64,000 nt of DNA, taken from Shinisaurus crocodilurus. Taxonomy: Eukaryota; Chordata; Lepidosauria; Squamata; Shinisauridae. The position numbers and the translations under genes were made by a program. The stretch lies in assembly GCA_021292165.1 (NCBI GenBank), contig CM037880.1, positions 25,942,051 through 26,006,050 on the forward strand, read 5' to 3'. Positions 21,333 to 31,752 of this stretch are shown here, piece by piece (within the stretch, counting starts at the first letter, position 1; every line of letters starts with the position of its first letter). Under the pieces are notes generated by a model, which ran no database searches, was not told where the DNA came from, and saw only the letters and a list, made by a program, of their open reading frames with translations.

Positions 21333-22816
21333 AAAAAGCCATTAATCAAATGAAGAACAACAAAGCTAGTGGACCAGATGGGATTCCTGCTGAAATCTTT
21401 AAAGAAGGGGGGCCCGAACTTGTACAACATCTTCATAAACTCATCGAAAAAATCTGGATAAGAGAAGAGATCCCAGAAGACTTCAGGGATGCCATAATTA
21501 TCACCCTCTTTAAGAAGGGTGATAGAACAGACTGTGGAAACTATCGGGGCATTTCTCTCTTAGCAACCGCAGGTAAAATATTTGCTAGGATTCTCGCAAA
21601 CCGTCTTCTATCTATTTCAGAAGAGATCCTCCCTGAAACTCAATATGGTTTCCGCCCCTCTAGAGGGACAGTAGACATGATTTTTACTGCACGTCAGCTC
21701 CAAGAAAAATGCCGGGAGCAAAATCAACCCCTTTATATGGCATTTATTGATTTGGCTAAGGCCTTTGATACTGTAGACCGTACAGCTCTCTGGACTATCC
21801 TTATGAAAATTGGATGCCCCAATAAATTTGTGAATATCTTGCGACTTCTCCATGACAACATGACGGCAACGGTTTTGGACAACAACGGCTCTCATGGTGC
21901 TCCATTTAAAGTGGGATCAGGTGTTAAACAGGGATGTGTTATCGCCCCAACATTATTTGCCATTTTCATCGCCATGGTTTTACATCTTGTCAAGGGGAAA
22001 CTTCCCACCGGTGTGGGAATTATATATCGAACAGATGGAAAGCTTTTTAATCTCAGCAGGCTGAAAGCAAAAAGTAAGGTAATTACAACCTCCGTTGTGG
22101 AACTTCAGTATGCTGATGATAATGTGGTCTCCGCACATTCAGAGGATGATCTCCAAACTATCCTAAATGCTTTTGCAGAAGCATACGAAAAACTTGGTCT
22201 CTCACTTAACATCAAAAAAACCAAAGTGCTTCATCAGCAAGTGCAAGCCAATCCTTTGGTGATGCCATCTATCCAGCTTGGCGGGACAATACTGGAAAAT
22301 GTCGATCATTTTCTCTATCTTGGCAGCTATCTTTCTGTTACAGCTAACATCGACAGTGAAATCCAGCATCGTCTGAGCTCCGCAAGTGCCGCATTTTCTC
22401 GAATGAAACATAGAGTGTTCGAGGATCGGGATATTTGTAAGAAGACCAAAACACTGGTTTATGAAGCCATTGTATTACCAACTTTATTGTATGCCTGCGA
22501 AACATGGACTATCTATAAACGTCACTTCCACCTCCTTGAAAGGTTTCATCAACGTTGCCTCCGGAAAATCCTGCAAATTACTTGGGAAGATAGGCGAACA
22601 AATGTCAGTGTACTGGAAGAAGCAAAGACTACTAGCATTGAAAAAATGATCCTTCAACGCCAACTTCAGTGGACCGGTCATGTTGTTCGAATGCCTGACT
22701 GCCGTCTCCCAAAGCAGTTACTTTACTCCCAACTCAAGGATGGAAAGCGGAATATCGGTGGTCAATATAAGAGGTTTAAAGATGTTCATAAGGCTAATCT
22801 AAAAAATGCAATATAA
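21297..22816 (+). pseudogene. LINE reverse-transcriptase domain
   Basis: About 500 residues with all reverse-transcriptase boxes. In order they are MKNNKASGPDGIPAE, DCGNYRGISLL, ETQYGFRPSRGTVD, MAFIDLAKAFDTV, SGVKQGCVIAPTLFA, the catalytic LQYADDNVV (YADD at residues 264-267 counted from 21320), LNIKKTK and LYLGSYLS. The thumb region and a WTGHVVRMPD block follow. All three catalytic aspartates are present. It copies the element RNA at the nicked target. The frame closes early at 22816, next to an A6 run; one more base would keep it open into the finger region. Few lesions suggest a young insertion. Confidence 0.9.
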
Positions 22817-23058
22817 ACATCGAAAACTGGGAAGCTCTGGCCCATGAACGATCTAAATGGAGGTTGGCCTTTCACAAAGGTTCCATGGACTTTGAAGAAG
22901 CCCGAGTGCAAGGTGAAAGGGAGAAACGTGCTAAGCGAAAAGCACGTCAAATGAATCCTTTACAGGACCATCTTCTATCTGGTAACCTGTGTCCTCACTG
23001 TGGGAAGCTGTGTGGATCTAGAATTGGCCTCCACAGTCACTTACGGACCCATCGCTAG
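22817..23058 (+). pseudogene. LINE C-terminal C2H2 zinc finger
   Basis: In the phase joining the reverse transcriptase after the break near 22806, the chain reads on through ENWEALAHERSKWR and a basic stretch (KRAKRKARQ) to a perfect CX2CX12HX3H finger just before the TAG at 23056-23058. C-terminal fingers of this type occur in several APE-type LINE families and probably bind nucleic acid. It is not a separate gene, because no promoter or start supports one. Confidence 0.8.
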
Positions 23059-23159
23059 AGTCTACACAATCTTCTTTAGAATTTCCTCCTTTTATCCCGG
23101 AAGACAATCTTACTCGGTCACGAGTGATCGCCTGATGATGATCTCTTGATCGGAGTAAA

Positions 23160-23703
23160 TCGGAGTAATTTACATGTGGTCTGGTTTGCCGGCTAGGTTT
23201 GGGAAGTGTGAGTTGGGTATGTTTGCATGAAAATTCAGACTGAATGACTTTCTCCTCCATCTCTAGTTCTAATACACAGAGCTCTGCAAAGTCTAAATGT
23301 CTGGGTCTTCCTTCTGCTTCCTTCTCTTCTTCCCCCTCCCCTACAACACATCTAGGGCTGCAAGATTTTTCTGCCAGCTCTGGTATGTGTGGGAAGGCCT
23401 AGGAGTGATGTGGTCTTTCCTCCCCGCCAACAACAAGTGCCACAAGTACCGGTATGTGTGCCACACTATTGCTTTGCATGCTTTTTGGATCAAGAAGATG
23501 ATGCCGACCACTGCTCAGGAGTTGCTCTAGGTGGCAGCTACTGGGAGAAATGTTAGGCTGAGATGTGAGTGCTAAAAGACTTCAACCTCAAAACAAAAAC
23601 ATGCAAAGCTGGCAGGGACTCTGGTAATGAACACACAACACCACAAAGCCACTGCACTCGAACCACCCCCTGGACCTCAGTTGATCCTAATTCACAGTCA
23701 AGG
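23160..23703. other. Stretch with no recognised gene
   Basis: It lies between the LINE 3' end and the LTR-like block. No motif was recognised. Confidence 0.4.
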
Positions 23704-23922
23704 TGTCGGGGCCCCGGTCCTTCAGTCATGCATTCTAGCACTCTGACACCGGAGACTCCAGATCAGTGAGATCCTTTTATTACAGCAAATTCCACAGCAT
23801 AACCATAATGGTTACAGTCTTCAGAAATCATATAGCTGATGGCATTTTGCTACAGGCTCTTGAAATTGTTCCACATCAAGGTAGGGGACTGGAATCTCTC
23901 TTAAGGACCAAATTCCCCGACA
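23704..23922 (-). mobile_element. LTR-like element (TGTCGGGG...CCCCGACA)
   Basis: Exact 8-bp inverted ends TGTCGGGG and CCCCGACA enclose 219 bp. On the minus strand a TAATAAAAGG polyadenylation-type signal falls about 75 bp before the end, as in an LTR U5. A purine-rich AGGTGGAA abuts the minus-strand start, as a polypurine tract would. No target duplication was seen. The family is unassigned. Confidence 0.45.
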
Positions 23923-24433
23923 TTCCACCTCAAGGGAAGGATCGGAGCCAATCCCTAATGCTCCTCAGACAAGGGAAGGATTGAAGCCAATCCCTAATGC
24001 TTCTGTGACAAGGGAAGGTGTGGAGAAAGCCAACCTAAGCCCCCTGCCTGACACACACACACTCACCAAGGAGGGGGGAAGGAGACCCGGGGGGGGGGGG
24101 AGACAACCAGTCTTCACAGATGCCAAAGGGGACAAACAACATCTGCATAGAATCACCCCAGGGGGGAAGGCAGGAAGCATCACCAGGTTTGTCAATGCTC
24201 TTGCATATCAGCCCCATCTACATAAGACTTGAATACCTCTCCAGGGCAGACGCTTCAGCACCCCTAAGAAATGGCCACTCAACACCATAAGATGGGACCA
24301 TTAAGCAAGTGGCTTCAAAGGGACCCCATCCCACGGGGGGAAGGCGTCACCCCACCTGACCCAAAAGGCCGCCCCTCAGGGAGGGTGTCAACCCACCTGA
24401 TCACGGAGGGAGGGGCAACCTGAAACACCAAGG

Positions 24434-24440
24434 TATAAAA
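24434..24440 (+). promoter_or_regulatory. TATA box of LTR-like unit
   Basis: TATAAAA sits in a GGTATAAAACACCC context, about 110 bp upstream of the minisatellite and 640 bp upstream of an AATAAA. Its function is inferred from this arrangement only. Confidence 0.4.
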
Positions 24441-24548
24441 CACCCTGCACAAGGGAACTTTTCTCTGGACCTGATCAGCAATCTTGCCCATGCCTGGGGT
24501 AAGGGAACGAAGGATCAGCAACCCCGGGAAACCAAGCTGAAATCACTG

Positions 24549-24957
24549 GCCGCTTGGGTTGACCGGACCCCCGGGAAACCAAGCTGAAATCACTCACAAG
24601 CCGCTTGGGTAGACCGGGCCTCCGCCGGGAACCCAGCTAGCCGCTTGGGTAGACCGGGCCTCCGCCGGGAACCCATCTAGCCGCTTGGGTAGACCGGGCC
24701 TCCGCCGGGAACCCAGCTAGCCGCTTGGGTAGACCGGGCCCCGCCGGGAACCCAGCTAGCCGCTTGGGTAGACCGGCCTCCGCCGGGAACCCAGCTAGCC
24801 GCTTGGGTAGACCGGGCCTCCGCCGGGAACCCAGCTAGCCGCTTGGGTAGACCGGGCCCCGCCGGGAACCCAGCTAGCCGCTTGGGTAGACCGGGCCTCT
24901 GCCGGGAACCCAGCTAGCAGCGTGCGGTTGACCGGGCCTCTGCCGGGACCCGAGCTA
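24549..24957. repeat. 40-bp GC-rich minisatellite
   Basis: Eight close copies of a 39-40 bp unit start at 24600, 24640, 24680, 24720, 24759, 24798, 24838 and 24877, with a degenerate unit at each side (24549 and 24917). The unit core is GCCGCTTGGGTAGACCGGGC followed by a CCGCCGGGAACCCAGCTA segment. Units differ mainly by single-base changes in the CCTCCG/CCCCG part. Confidence 0.95.
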
Positions 24958-25110
24958 AACTAACTAGCTGAGAGCCTGAAATCACGTTGTCCTTGAGGCT
25001 TTTGCTTGCTACTTTGTACCGTACTGATAAGCTGTATTGCTGGCGTGGGTCTGAGTTTGTGAAGGTAATTTTGTAAATAAACTTGTTTTCTAAAAGATAC
25101 TTTTGTGGCT

Positions 25111-26530
25111 ATAAGTTATCCCTTTGTTCTGGGCTAAGGTGAGGCGCTGGGGACCTCGGAGAAGGCCCGCCCCAGCACCCTGCTACCGCCTTAGCATTGA
25201 ACCCGCGCAGAAGACCAGGTTGTCGGTCTTCCACTGAAGGGATCCTAGAAAGAGGCCTGACTTACCCACATGCACCCAGAGAGCTGAACCAACCTTGCCA
25301 ATGAGTTGGAACCTCTGGGGTGCTGTACGTCTTGGCCTTAGGATCTGAGCGACTCCTCCGACGGGAAGGATTGGAGCCCTATTGCTCCTGCGACAAGGGA
25401 AGGGAATCTAGAAGAGGACCTGAACCAGCACACCTCCACAGAGGACCTGAACCAGCACGCCTCCACAGAGGTCAAAACCAACCCTGCCACTTCGGTTGGC
25501 CCCTCTGGGTATTGTGCAACCAGGCCTCTCAACAACAATCAGGGTCCAGAACAAGATCAGACTTGAGTCCAAAGTACTTCCCCACATGCTCCCAGCCTTG
25601 GAATCTGTACGCCACATAGGTCAAGGCATAGGAAAGTCCAGAAGTCGGGAAATAGCCCCTAGCCAGCTAGGCTCTGGGCCCCTCGATGAAGACACCTCCA
25701 TAGCCATGAGAATGCACAGTCTGTGAAAAGTATGACAGTCCTTTTCATGGCAGGTTCTTGACAGTAAAAGTCCAAAGAGAAGAAAGTCCAAATTAGGTAG
25801 AGTCCATGCACAGAGTGCTCCCAATAGCTCAGTCGGTGATAGATCCAAACAGAAGGATGCAGACAGGGAAGATGAGAGAGATGTTCCTAGCAAAGGCTCT
25901 GGTTGCTAAGCACTGACTTAAAAGCGAAGGTGTGGCCATCTTAACCCTCCCTCTGAATCACTAATTGACAAGGGAACTGGCCCAGTGGCCCATCCACGAG
26001 GCCCCTATCCCACCTGGGTGTCTCCCTTCTACCCTTCAGGGGTGAGGCGTCAACCAGAGTGACACCTCAGCAAACCACCCCTCCCCTCTCCTGAAGTTCC
26101 CAGAGAAGACTGCCAGCTCCTATCTCTGCAAGGTCGAAGTTGCAGCTGGACAGGGGAGACAAGTCAACTCCCGCCTGCTTTCTCCTGAGAACTCTGACAG
26201 TGATGAGCTCACACTGGTCTTGATATTCCACAGACTGACTAGGCCCCAAACCCTTCCAAACAATTGCTGACCAGTTTCTGGCTATGAACTAGAAGGCCCA
26301 CTGTATTACTGACACTGAACCCCCACACAAGGGCAGGAAATAGGCATGTTTCTCTTAGCCATGGCTCCTCTTCGCTTGTGTTGTGGTTATTATGTAATGG
26401 TGATTTGAAAAGATAAGCAAATATGTTCTCGGTTTCCCCCCTCAGAGGAAGTTTCCAGTTCTGCTGCAGAAAATCTGCAGGTTGAGCTTATGGCTATTAC
26501 ACTGGTTGATTGTGTGGCTCTAGTAATAGC
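25111..26530. other. Repeat-like sequence without recognised genes
   Basis: This probably continues the LTR-like repeat, because GGAAGGATTGGAGCC recurs near 25365. A 27-bp exact-period duplication (GAGGACCTGAACCAGCAC core) lies at 25414-25467. No reverse-transcriptase, gag or protease motif is visible. Confidence 0.4.
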
Positions 26531-26662
26531 CTCTTTCAACCTGGTGCCCTCTAGATGCTTTAGGCTACAACTACAACTCCCATCATGCCCTGACAGCATG
26601 GCCAATGATGGGAGTTGCAGTTCAACACATCTGGAGGGCACCAGGTTGGGGAAGGCTGAAGT
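26531..26662. mobile_element. hAT foldback element
   Basis: The CAACCTGGTGCCCTCTAGAT arm and the reverse arm ending CACCAGGTTGGGGAAGGCT enclose paired ACTCCCATCATGCC / GGCCAATGATGGGAGT blocks. The target duplication is eroded. Confidence 0.65.
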
Positions 26663-26859
26663 AGCATTTTCCAATGGGCCACTTCGTAGCGTGGCGATGG
26701 CCTCCACAATGTGTCGCTCCACCAGTAGCCTGGTAGCACATCCTGCTAAGATACCTTCTGATCCCCCTTCTCCCTACTCAAGGGCTGCCTGAAATGACTT
26801 GGGACGCAGGAGAAGGGGAGGAAAGAGAAAGGTATATACCTGTGAGCAGCTATCTCTCA

Positions 26860-26960
26860 AGGTGCTGTCCAGAATGCTACAGCCAGATTGTTGAACAGGG
26901 CCAGTTTTAGGGAGCATGTGACTTCCTTGTTACAACAGCTTCACTGGCTACCAGTCTGTT
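26860..26960 (+). mobile_element. L2-type LINE fragment
   Basis: Translation gives QNATARLL and a short gap later LLQQLHWLPVC, matching the VQNAA...LKELHWLPV block of the L2 protein at 47640-48230. The CR1 fragment downstream separates it from the L2 3' end at 27510. Confidence 0.6.
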
Positions 26961-26999
26961 CCTGGATTTTTAGACACCCTGAGCACTGTTTTTTGGGTG

Positions 27000-27284
27000 G
27001 AAAGGTAGTGATGGCTACCAATTTGGATGGCTTTAAAAGGGAATTGGACAAATTCATGGAGGATAAGGCTATCAATGGCTACTAGTCCTGATGGCTATAT
27101 GCTACCTCCAGTATCAGAGGCCTGTGTAAACCAGTTGCTGGGGAACATGGGAGGGAGGGTGCTGTTCCACTCATGTCCTGCTTGTGGGTTTCCCTTGGGT
27201 AGCTTGTTGGCCACTGTGTGAATAGAATGCTGGACTAGATGGACCTTGGTTCTGATCTGGCATGGCTCTTCTTATGTTCTTATA
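27000..27284 (+). mobile_element. CR1-type LINE 3' end (subfamily B)
   Basis: It contains the C-terminal codons FKRELDKFMEDKAINGY followed by a stop, then a 3' UTR through GACTAGATGGACCTTGG to CTCTTCTTATGTTC. This is the same subfamily as 16726-16955 and 45762-46366. Confidence 0.75.
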
Positions 27285-27509
27285 GAAATAAATAGGCAAT
27301 TATTTACCTTATCACTTTAAACCCTTGCTTTTTTAATTGGAAATTTATATACTTTTAAACAGACATGCTTTGGCACTTTAATTCATCAAAACAAAGGATT
27401 TCATTTCCTGAATTCTAGAAAAACTGGTAAAGGGTAACCACCAAAGCACTGCAAAAGCACTGGCAAGCTAACTTATCAAAAGTCCACATGTGGGGCGTGG
27501 ATTCAGGTA

Positions 27510-27870
27510 AACTTGACACCTGAGAGAGCGTCTTCTCCCTTACCAACCTGTGCGGTCATTGGAGGATATTCTCCTGGTGGTTCCACATGGACTCATGGCC
27601 CAATTCAAGTCCAACGGGAGAAGAGCCTTCAGTGTGGTGGCTCCATTTCTATGGAACTCCCTGTCTCTGGAGGTCAGACAGGCTCTGACATTGTACTGCT
27701 TTCGGTGCCTGCTGAAGACGCCATCCAGGAAGCCTTTGTTACTGACCAGCCCTGCTTTTAATTGATACTGTGTTTTCTATGCATGTTATCTGTTTTTATC
27801 TTTTTATTGTGCACTGCTCCAAAATATGCTTAGATATGGAGCGGTATAGAAATACTGTAAATAAATAAAT
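27510..27870 (+). mobile_element. L2-type LINE 3' end
   Basis: The frame includes GRRAFSVVAPFLWNSLSLEV, the conserved L2 C-terminal block, followed by an AT-rich 3' UTR and an AATAAATAAAT terminus. The hAT at 27875 adjoins it. Confidence 0.7.
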
Positions 27871-27874
27871 AGGG

Positions 27875-28798
27875 CAGTGATGGCGAACCTATGGCACGGG
27901 TGCCACAGCTGGCACGCAGGGACCTGTCTGTGGGCACTCGAGCCATTGGTCACCAGATCGTGAAAAGACTGTCCCCTTCTGCAAAACAGTAATGATCTTG
28001 TTCTCTCTCACAGTGTGGAACAGAATGATTTTTATTCTAGAATTCCTGTTACAGAATTCTTTTCTACATTGTTATCACATTTAAAAGATTTTGAAGAATG
28101 ATGCACAGAGCATGGCTTGGATGTAAAGCCCTAACAGTTGACCTGAGTGCTGCATGTGTTGCTCTCAAACTAACGGAGTATGAGCCAAGGTTTGACAAAT
28201 TATCAGCATGCATGCAATAGCAAAAATCACATTAATTGTGCAAAAGCATGCCCAATGCAAACTTTTACCTAATGCAGTGTTTGCAGTCCAAGACATAAAG
28301 TGTTTAAAATGTGCTAAGCACGTTTAGTTTTCTTGTTTATCTTGCTCATCCTAGTACAGGTTGACTTTTACTTTTACTAATCCGACACCTGTAGAAGCAG
28401 GGAAAGGACTCGGGGTAAAGCTTGCCCCATACAATTTCAGTCTGGCATATAATCATATTACAAGTTGAGAATCCCTTATCCAAAAATACATGTGCCTAAT
28501 TATTTTAAAAGTTTGTATAAATTCCCTTCAGGTTATGTGTGCAATGTAGTACTATAATATAATATTTTGAGTTGATTTTTTTTTCAACAAAAAACTGTTT
28601 GTATCATTGAAAGCTCTGTTATTGTGTTTTTCTTTTAAGACAAAAGATGTTAATTAGTTCGGACAACTGTATGAGTTGTTTTTCTAAAACTAAAACCTCA
28701 GTATTCAGGTTTAATTGCAGTGTTGGCACTTTGAAATAAATAAGTTGGTTTTGTGTTGCAGTTTGGGCACTCGGGCTCAAAAAGGTTCGCCATCACTG
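27875..28798. mobile_element. Non-autonomous hAT, 924 bp
   Basis: The left end CAGTGATGGCGAACC and right end GGTTCGCCATCACTG are perfect 15-bp inverted repeats. A perfect 8-bp duplication AAATAGGG flanks the element at 27867-27874 and 28799-28806. No transposase frame is visible. Confidence 0.92.
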
Positions 28799-28814
28799 AA
28801 ATAGGGCAATTGTT

Positions 28815-28925
28815 CAGTTACCCTCTATGTTTTGGACTACTACCTCAGAGTGGTGGCCATGCTGGCTGGAGCTGATAGGAGTTGTAGTCCAAAAATCTGG
28901 AGAGCTCTAGGTTGGGGAAGGCTGG
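28815..28925. mobile_element. hAT foldback element, one arm eroded
   Basis: The right arm (GGAGTTGTAGTCCAAAAATC to TAGGTTGGGGAAGGCTGG) is well kept; the left arm is reduced to TTTTGGACTAC. It belongs to the family of the elements at 337 and 37258. Confidence 0.5.
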
Positions 28926-29211
28926 CTCAGAGTGATGAAAGGGAAAGACCAAGGATGGGAAACTTCCCCCCCCTCACTGGTGGGGTCTCCCCATCCCCTG
29001 AAAATCAGAACCGAGCAAGCCGACATGACAGCAGAGAGGCAAATCTCTTGTTTTGATGTTTGCTGGAAGCAACTGTGATTCAGATCAGGGCTACAGTGCT
29101 GGTGGAGAGGAGGTTAACCTTCCCTCCGTGCCATTCCCGATGACCCCCACCCCCACAAGAGCCAAGGGCAAGTATAAGGCACCCCTCCCTCATGCTCTGC
29201 CCCTAATCCTT

Positions 29212-29957
29212 GGGTGCTTCCAGACTGAAAGCTCCTAGCGCTAATAAGGATGTTGGAGAAATCCACAATGGATTCAAATGAGTTCAGATTTCTATGACTC
29301 CGACCTGTGGATTCTGCAGCAGACCAGCTTTTTCCGAGTCATTCAGATGGTGGTGCAGTGGTGAGAGTGTTGGACTGGGACTCGGGAGATCTGGGTTCTA
29401 GTCCCCGCTCGGCCATGAAGCTCACTGGGTGACTTTGGGCCAGTCACTGACTCTCAGCCTCACCTACCTCACAGGGTTGTTGTGAGGATGAAATGGAGAG
29501 GAGGAGGATTACGTAAACCGCCTTGGGTTCCTTGCAGGAAAAAAGGTGGGATATAAATATAATATAATAAATAATAATAATTCTGTGGACTTGCAGACTG
29601 GTGTTTTACTGGGGGGGGGGGATTTGCGCAAATGCACACTTGTGCAACTGGAATGAAATTCTCATGCATCCCTAAGTCTGATTCTGTCAATGAGCAGACA
29701 ATGGAACGAAAGACGCCTGACAATCTGCGAAATACAGACAGGACGGATTTAACAACTTCCGTATGTCCATCACCACTAACAATCAAAAGACATTGTGCAA
29801 AGATTCCACCTTACCTTTTGGTAAGAAAAAGACAGAAGAAACTGTAGGAAAGCATGAGAGGACTAAAAATTGAAGATGACATTGTCTGGACAACCCCCCC
29901 CTAAAATTCCATTAATGGGGCAGTGTGATTGTCCAATAAAAGTCTCATCTAGAAGCA
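29212..29957. mobile_element. Possible MITE split by a SINE (GGGTGCTTCCAGAC ends)
   Basis: GGGTGCTTCCAGAC at the left matches CTAGAAGCACCCC at the right in inverse. A related end occurs near 37068. The class is unknown and no duplication was confirmed. Confidence 0.4.
29349..29580 (+). mobile_element. MIR-like tRNA-derived CORE-SINE
   Basis: It has box A GTGGTGCAGTGGT, box B GGTTCTAGTCC, the core and an AATAATAAATAATAA tail. The first few bases of the consensus are missing. Confidence 0.82.
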
Positions 29958-29979
29958 CCCCTAATCTCCAGCCACCACT

Positions 29980-30008
29980 ACACACACACACACACACACA
30001 CACACACC
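29980..30008. repeat. (CA)n microsatellite
   Basis: A perfect CA tract of about 28 bp, 12 bp before the GAGTC-rich hAT. Confidence 0.95.
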
Positions 30009-30019
30009 ATGGCTGGTTT

Positions 30020-30620
30020 CAGGGATGTTGAAGAGTCCTTGGTCTCGAGTCACGAGTCGAGTCACGAGTCTTTGGACCCGAGTCTCGAGTCCGAGTCCTT
30101 GGTCCAAAATGGTGACTCCCGAGTCCCAAGTCCCGAGTCACTCCCAAAACTGACTCCATGAGTCCCTGTTAAAATCAATGGAGTTTTCCCCCAACAAAAT
30201 AAGGCTACTTCAGATGTGTGGCTTAAATAAATTCTAGGCACAAGTGTGCCTTTTTATTTCAAAACTCTGCAACTGATTTGGACAAGAACAGACCAGGCAG
30301 ACAAACCCAAAATAACCAGGCAGGCAGAGGAGGCAGGGAACCCCAAAGCAGGCAGGCAGAGGCAGCCAAACCCAAAATGTCTGAAAGGTTGCATGTTAGG
30401 GAAATGATTTAAAAAAATAAAATCTTTGCTGGCGATTGCACTTCTCTCCACTCCTTCTGGCACAGCCCAGGGATGTTGAAGAGTCCTTGGTCTCGAGTCC
30501 CGAGTCGAGTCTCGAGTCCCATTAAAAATATTGGGACTCGAGTCCGAGTCGAGTCAGAGGGGGGACTCAGTCCGACTCCGACTCACGAGTCGAGTCCTCG
30601 AGTCCGAGTCCCCATCCCTG
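30020..30620 (+). mobile_element. GAGTC-rich non-autonomous hAT, copy 2
   Basis: A 601-bp element from CAGGGATG to CATCCCTG with a perfect 8-bp duplication GCTGGTTT at 30012-30019 and 30621-30628. Both ends are dense in GAGTC/GACTC pentamers; the middle contains GGCAGGCAGAGG and AAATCAATGG blocks. A second start motif (CAGGGATGTTGAAGAGTCC) at 30468 makes the last 153 bp look like an element within the element. Short frames in it are incidental. Confidence 0.92.
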
Positions 30621-31111
30621 GCTGGTTTTAACAACAACATAAGCTCATTGGATATGCATTTGCATATCTCTGGTGCCAGTTCTGGTTTGTCTCAAAGCGA
30701 TAAATGGGAGAGAGGGGTTTGGCACTTCAGAAGGCTGAATTTTGCCTGGTTGTCAGCAGCTGCTAACTCCTTATTTTATATTATAACTTTTTGTAAAAAA
30801 GTTTCCTTGGGAGACAGCATTTCATATCTGCTATAACTAGATGGAGTCTACTTTCAGCCATTGCACCAGCCTGACTCTGATGGGATTGAAAATTCCTTTC
30901 ATATGCTTTGCAGGGAGAGACAGCAATCCATTCTCCAACCAAACCGTGAATGCACTGGGTCTAAACTTGCTCTTCCTGGTACATTTTCCTAAGATGTTGT
31001 CTTGGAGTCTGGAGTGAAGCTGAGCTAGGTTGTTTCCAGGTCAGCCAAGGACAGTTATGCAAACGGCCTTCACGGTTAGAGCAGCATGACCAGTTGGATA
31101 TGTGGCGGAGG
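30621..31111. other. Spacer between two GAGTC elements
   Basis: About 490 bp with no recognised feature separate the two copies of the family. They have different target duplications and so are independent insertions. Confidence 0.5.
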
Positions 31112-31752
31112 CAGGGATGTTGAAGAGTCCTTGGTTTCGAGTCACGAGTCTTTGGACCCGAGTCTCGAGTCCGAGTCCTTGGTCCAAAATGGTGAGTCAC
31201 GAGTCACGAGTCACGAGTCACTCCCAAAGCTGACTCCACGAGTTCCTATTAAAATCAATGGGGGGGTTTCCCAACAAAATAAGGCTATTTCAGATGTGTG
31301 GCTTAAATAAATTCTAGGTACAAGTGTGCCTTTTTATTTCAAAACTCTGCAACTGATTTTGGCAAGAGCAGACCAGGCAGACAAACCCAAAATAACCAGA
31401 CAGGCAGAGGAGGCAGGGAACCCCAAAGCAGGCAGGCAGAGGCCTTTGTCTTGGACAATTCAACAGTTGAACTGGTCAAGAAGAGACCAGGCAGGCAGAG
31501 GAGGCTGGGAACCCCAGACAGGCAGGCAGAGGCAACCAAACCCAAAATGTCTGAAAGGTTGCATTTTAGGAAAATGATTTTAAAAAATAAACTTGCTGTA
31601 CTTCCTAAAACCTATCCATGTTGCATTTGAGGAACACGATTTTGGAACATGAGTCCTTATTAAAAATATTGGGACTCGAGTCTGATTCGAGTCAGAGGGG
31701 GGACTCAGTCCGACTCACGAGTCGAGTCCTGGATTCCGAGTCCCCATCCCTG
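31112..31752 (+). mobile_element. GAGTC-rich non-autonomous hAT, copy 3
   Basis: A 641-bp element with CAGGGATG/CATCCCTG ends and an 8-bp duplication differing at one base (GGCGGAGG at 31104-31111, GGCAGAGG at 31753-31760). It carries an extra AGACCAGGCAGGCAGAGG block compared with copy 2 and lacks the internal start motif. Confidence 0.9.

Larger units (their letters stand above)
19700..23150 (+). mobile_element. Nearly intact APE-type LINE with C2H2 finger
   Basis: One element encodes in order an APE endonuclease, a reverse transcriptase and a C-terminal C2H2 finger, spanning about 3.3 kb with only two frame breaks (near 21296 and 22806). Each looks like loss of one base from an A run. The 3' end carries GATGATGATC at about 23130-23145, a short-repeat terminus of the sort seen in RTE-like LINEs instead of a long poly(A). 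The 5' limit is uncertain. I have not fixed the clade; related proteins are often labelled craniofacial-development-protein-2-like in animal genomes. Confidence 0.85.
23923..25110 (+). mobile_element. Unclassified repeat with LTR-like promoter and poly(A) signal
   Basis: GGAAGGATYGRAGCC units recur (23933, 23972 and, beyond, 25365). A TATAAAA box at 24434-24440, a GC-rich transcribed segment with a minisatellite and an AATAAA at 25076-25081 resemble LTR control signals. Neither LTR end nor a primer-binding site could be identified, so this may be an LTR retrotransposon remnant or another composite repeat. Confidence 0.35.

Noticed and set aside
24549..24957. CRISPR-like array
   Set aside because: Units are head-to-tail with no variable spacers, in a vertebrate-type sequence; it is a minisatellite.
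5002..31752. GAGTC sequences as a tandem satellite
   Set aside because: Spacing is irregular, the arrays sit inside delimited 600-bp elements, and two copies have hAT-type target duplications.
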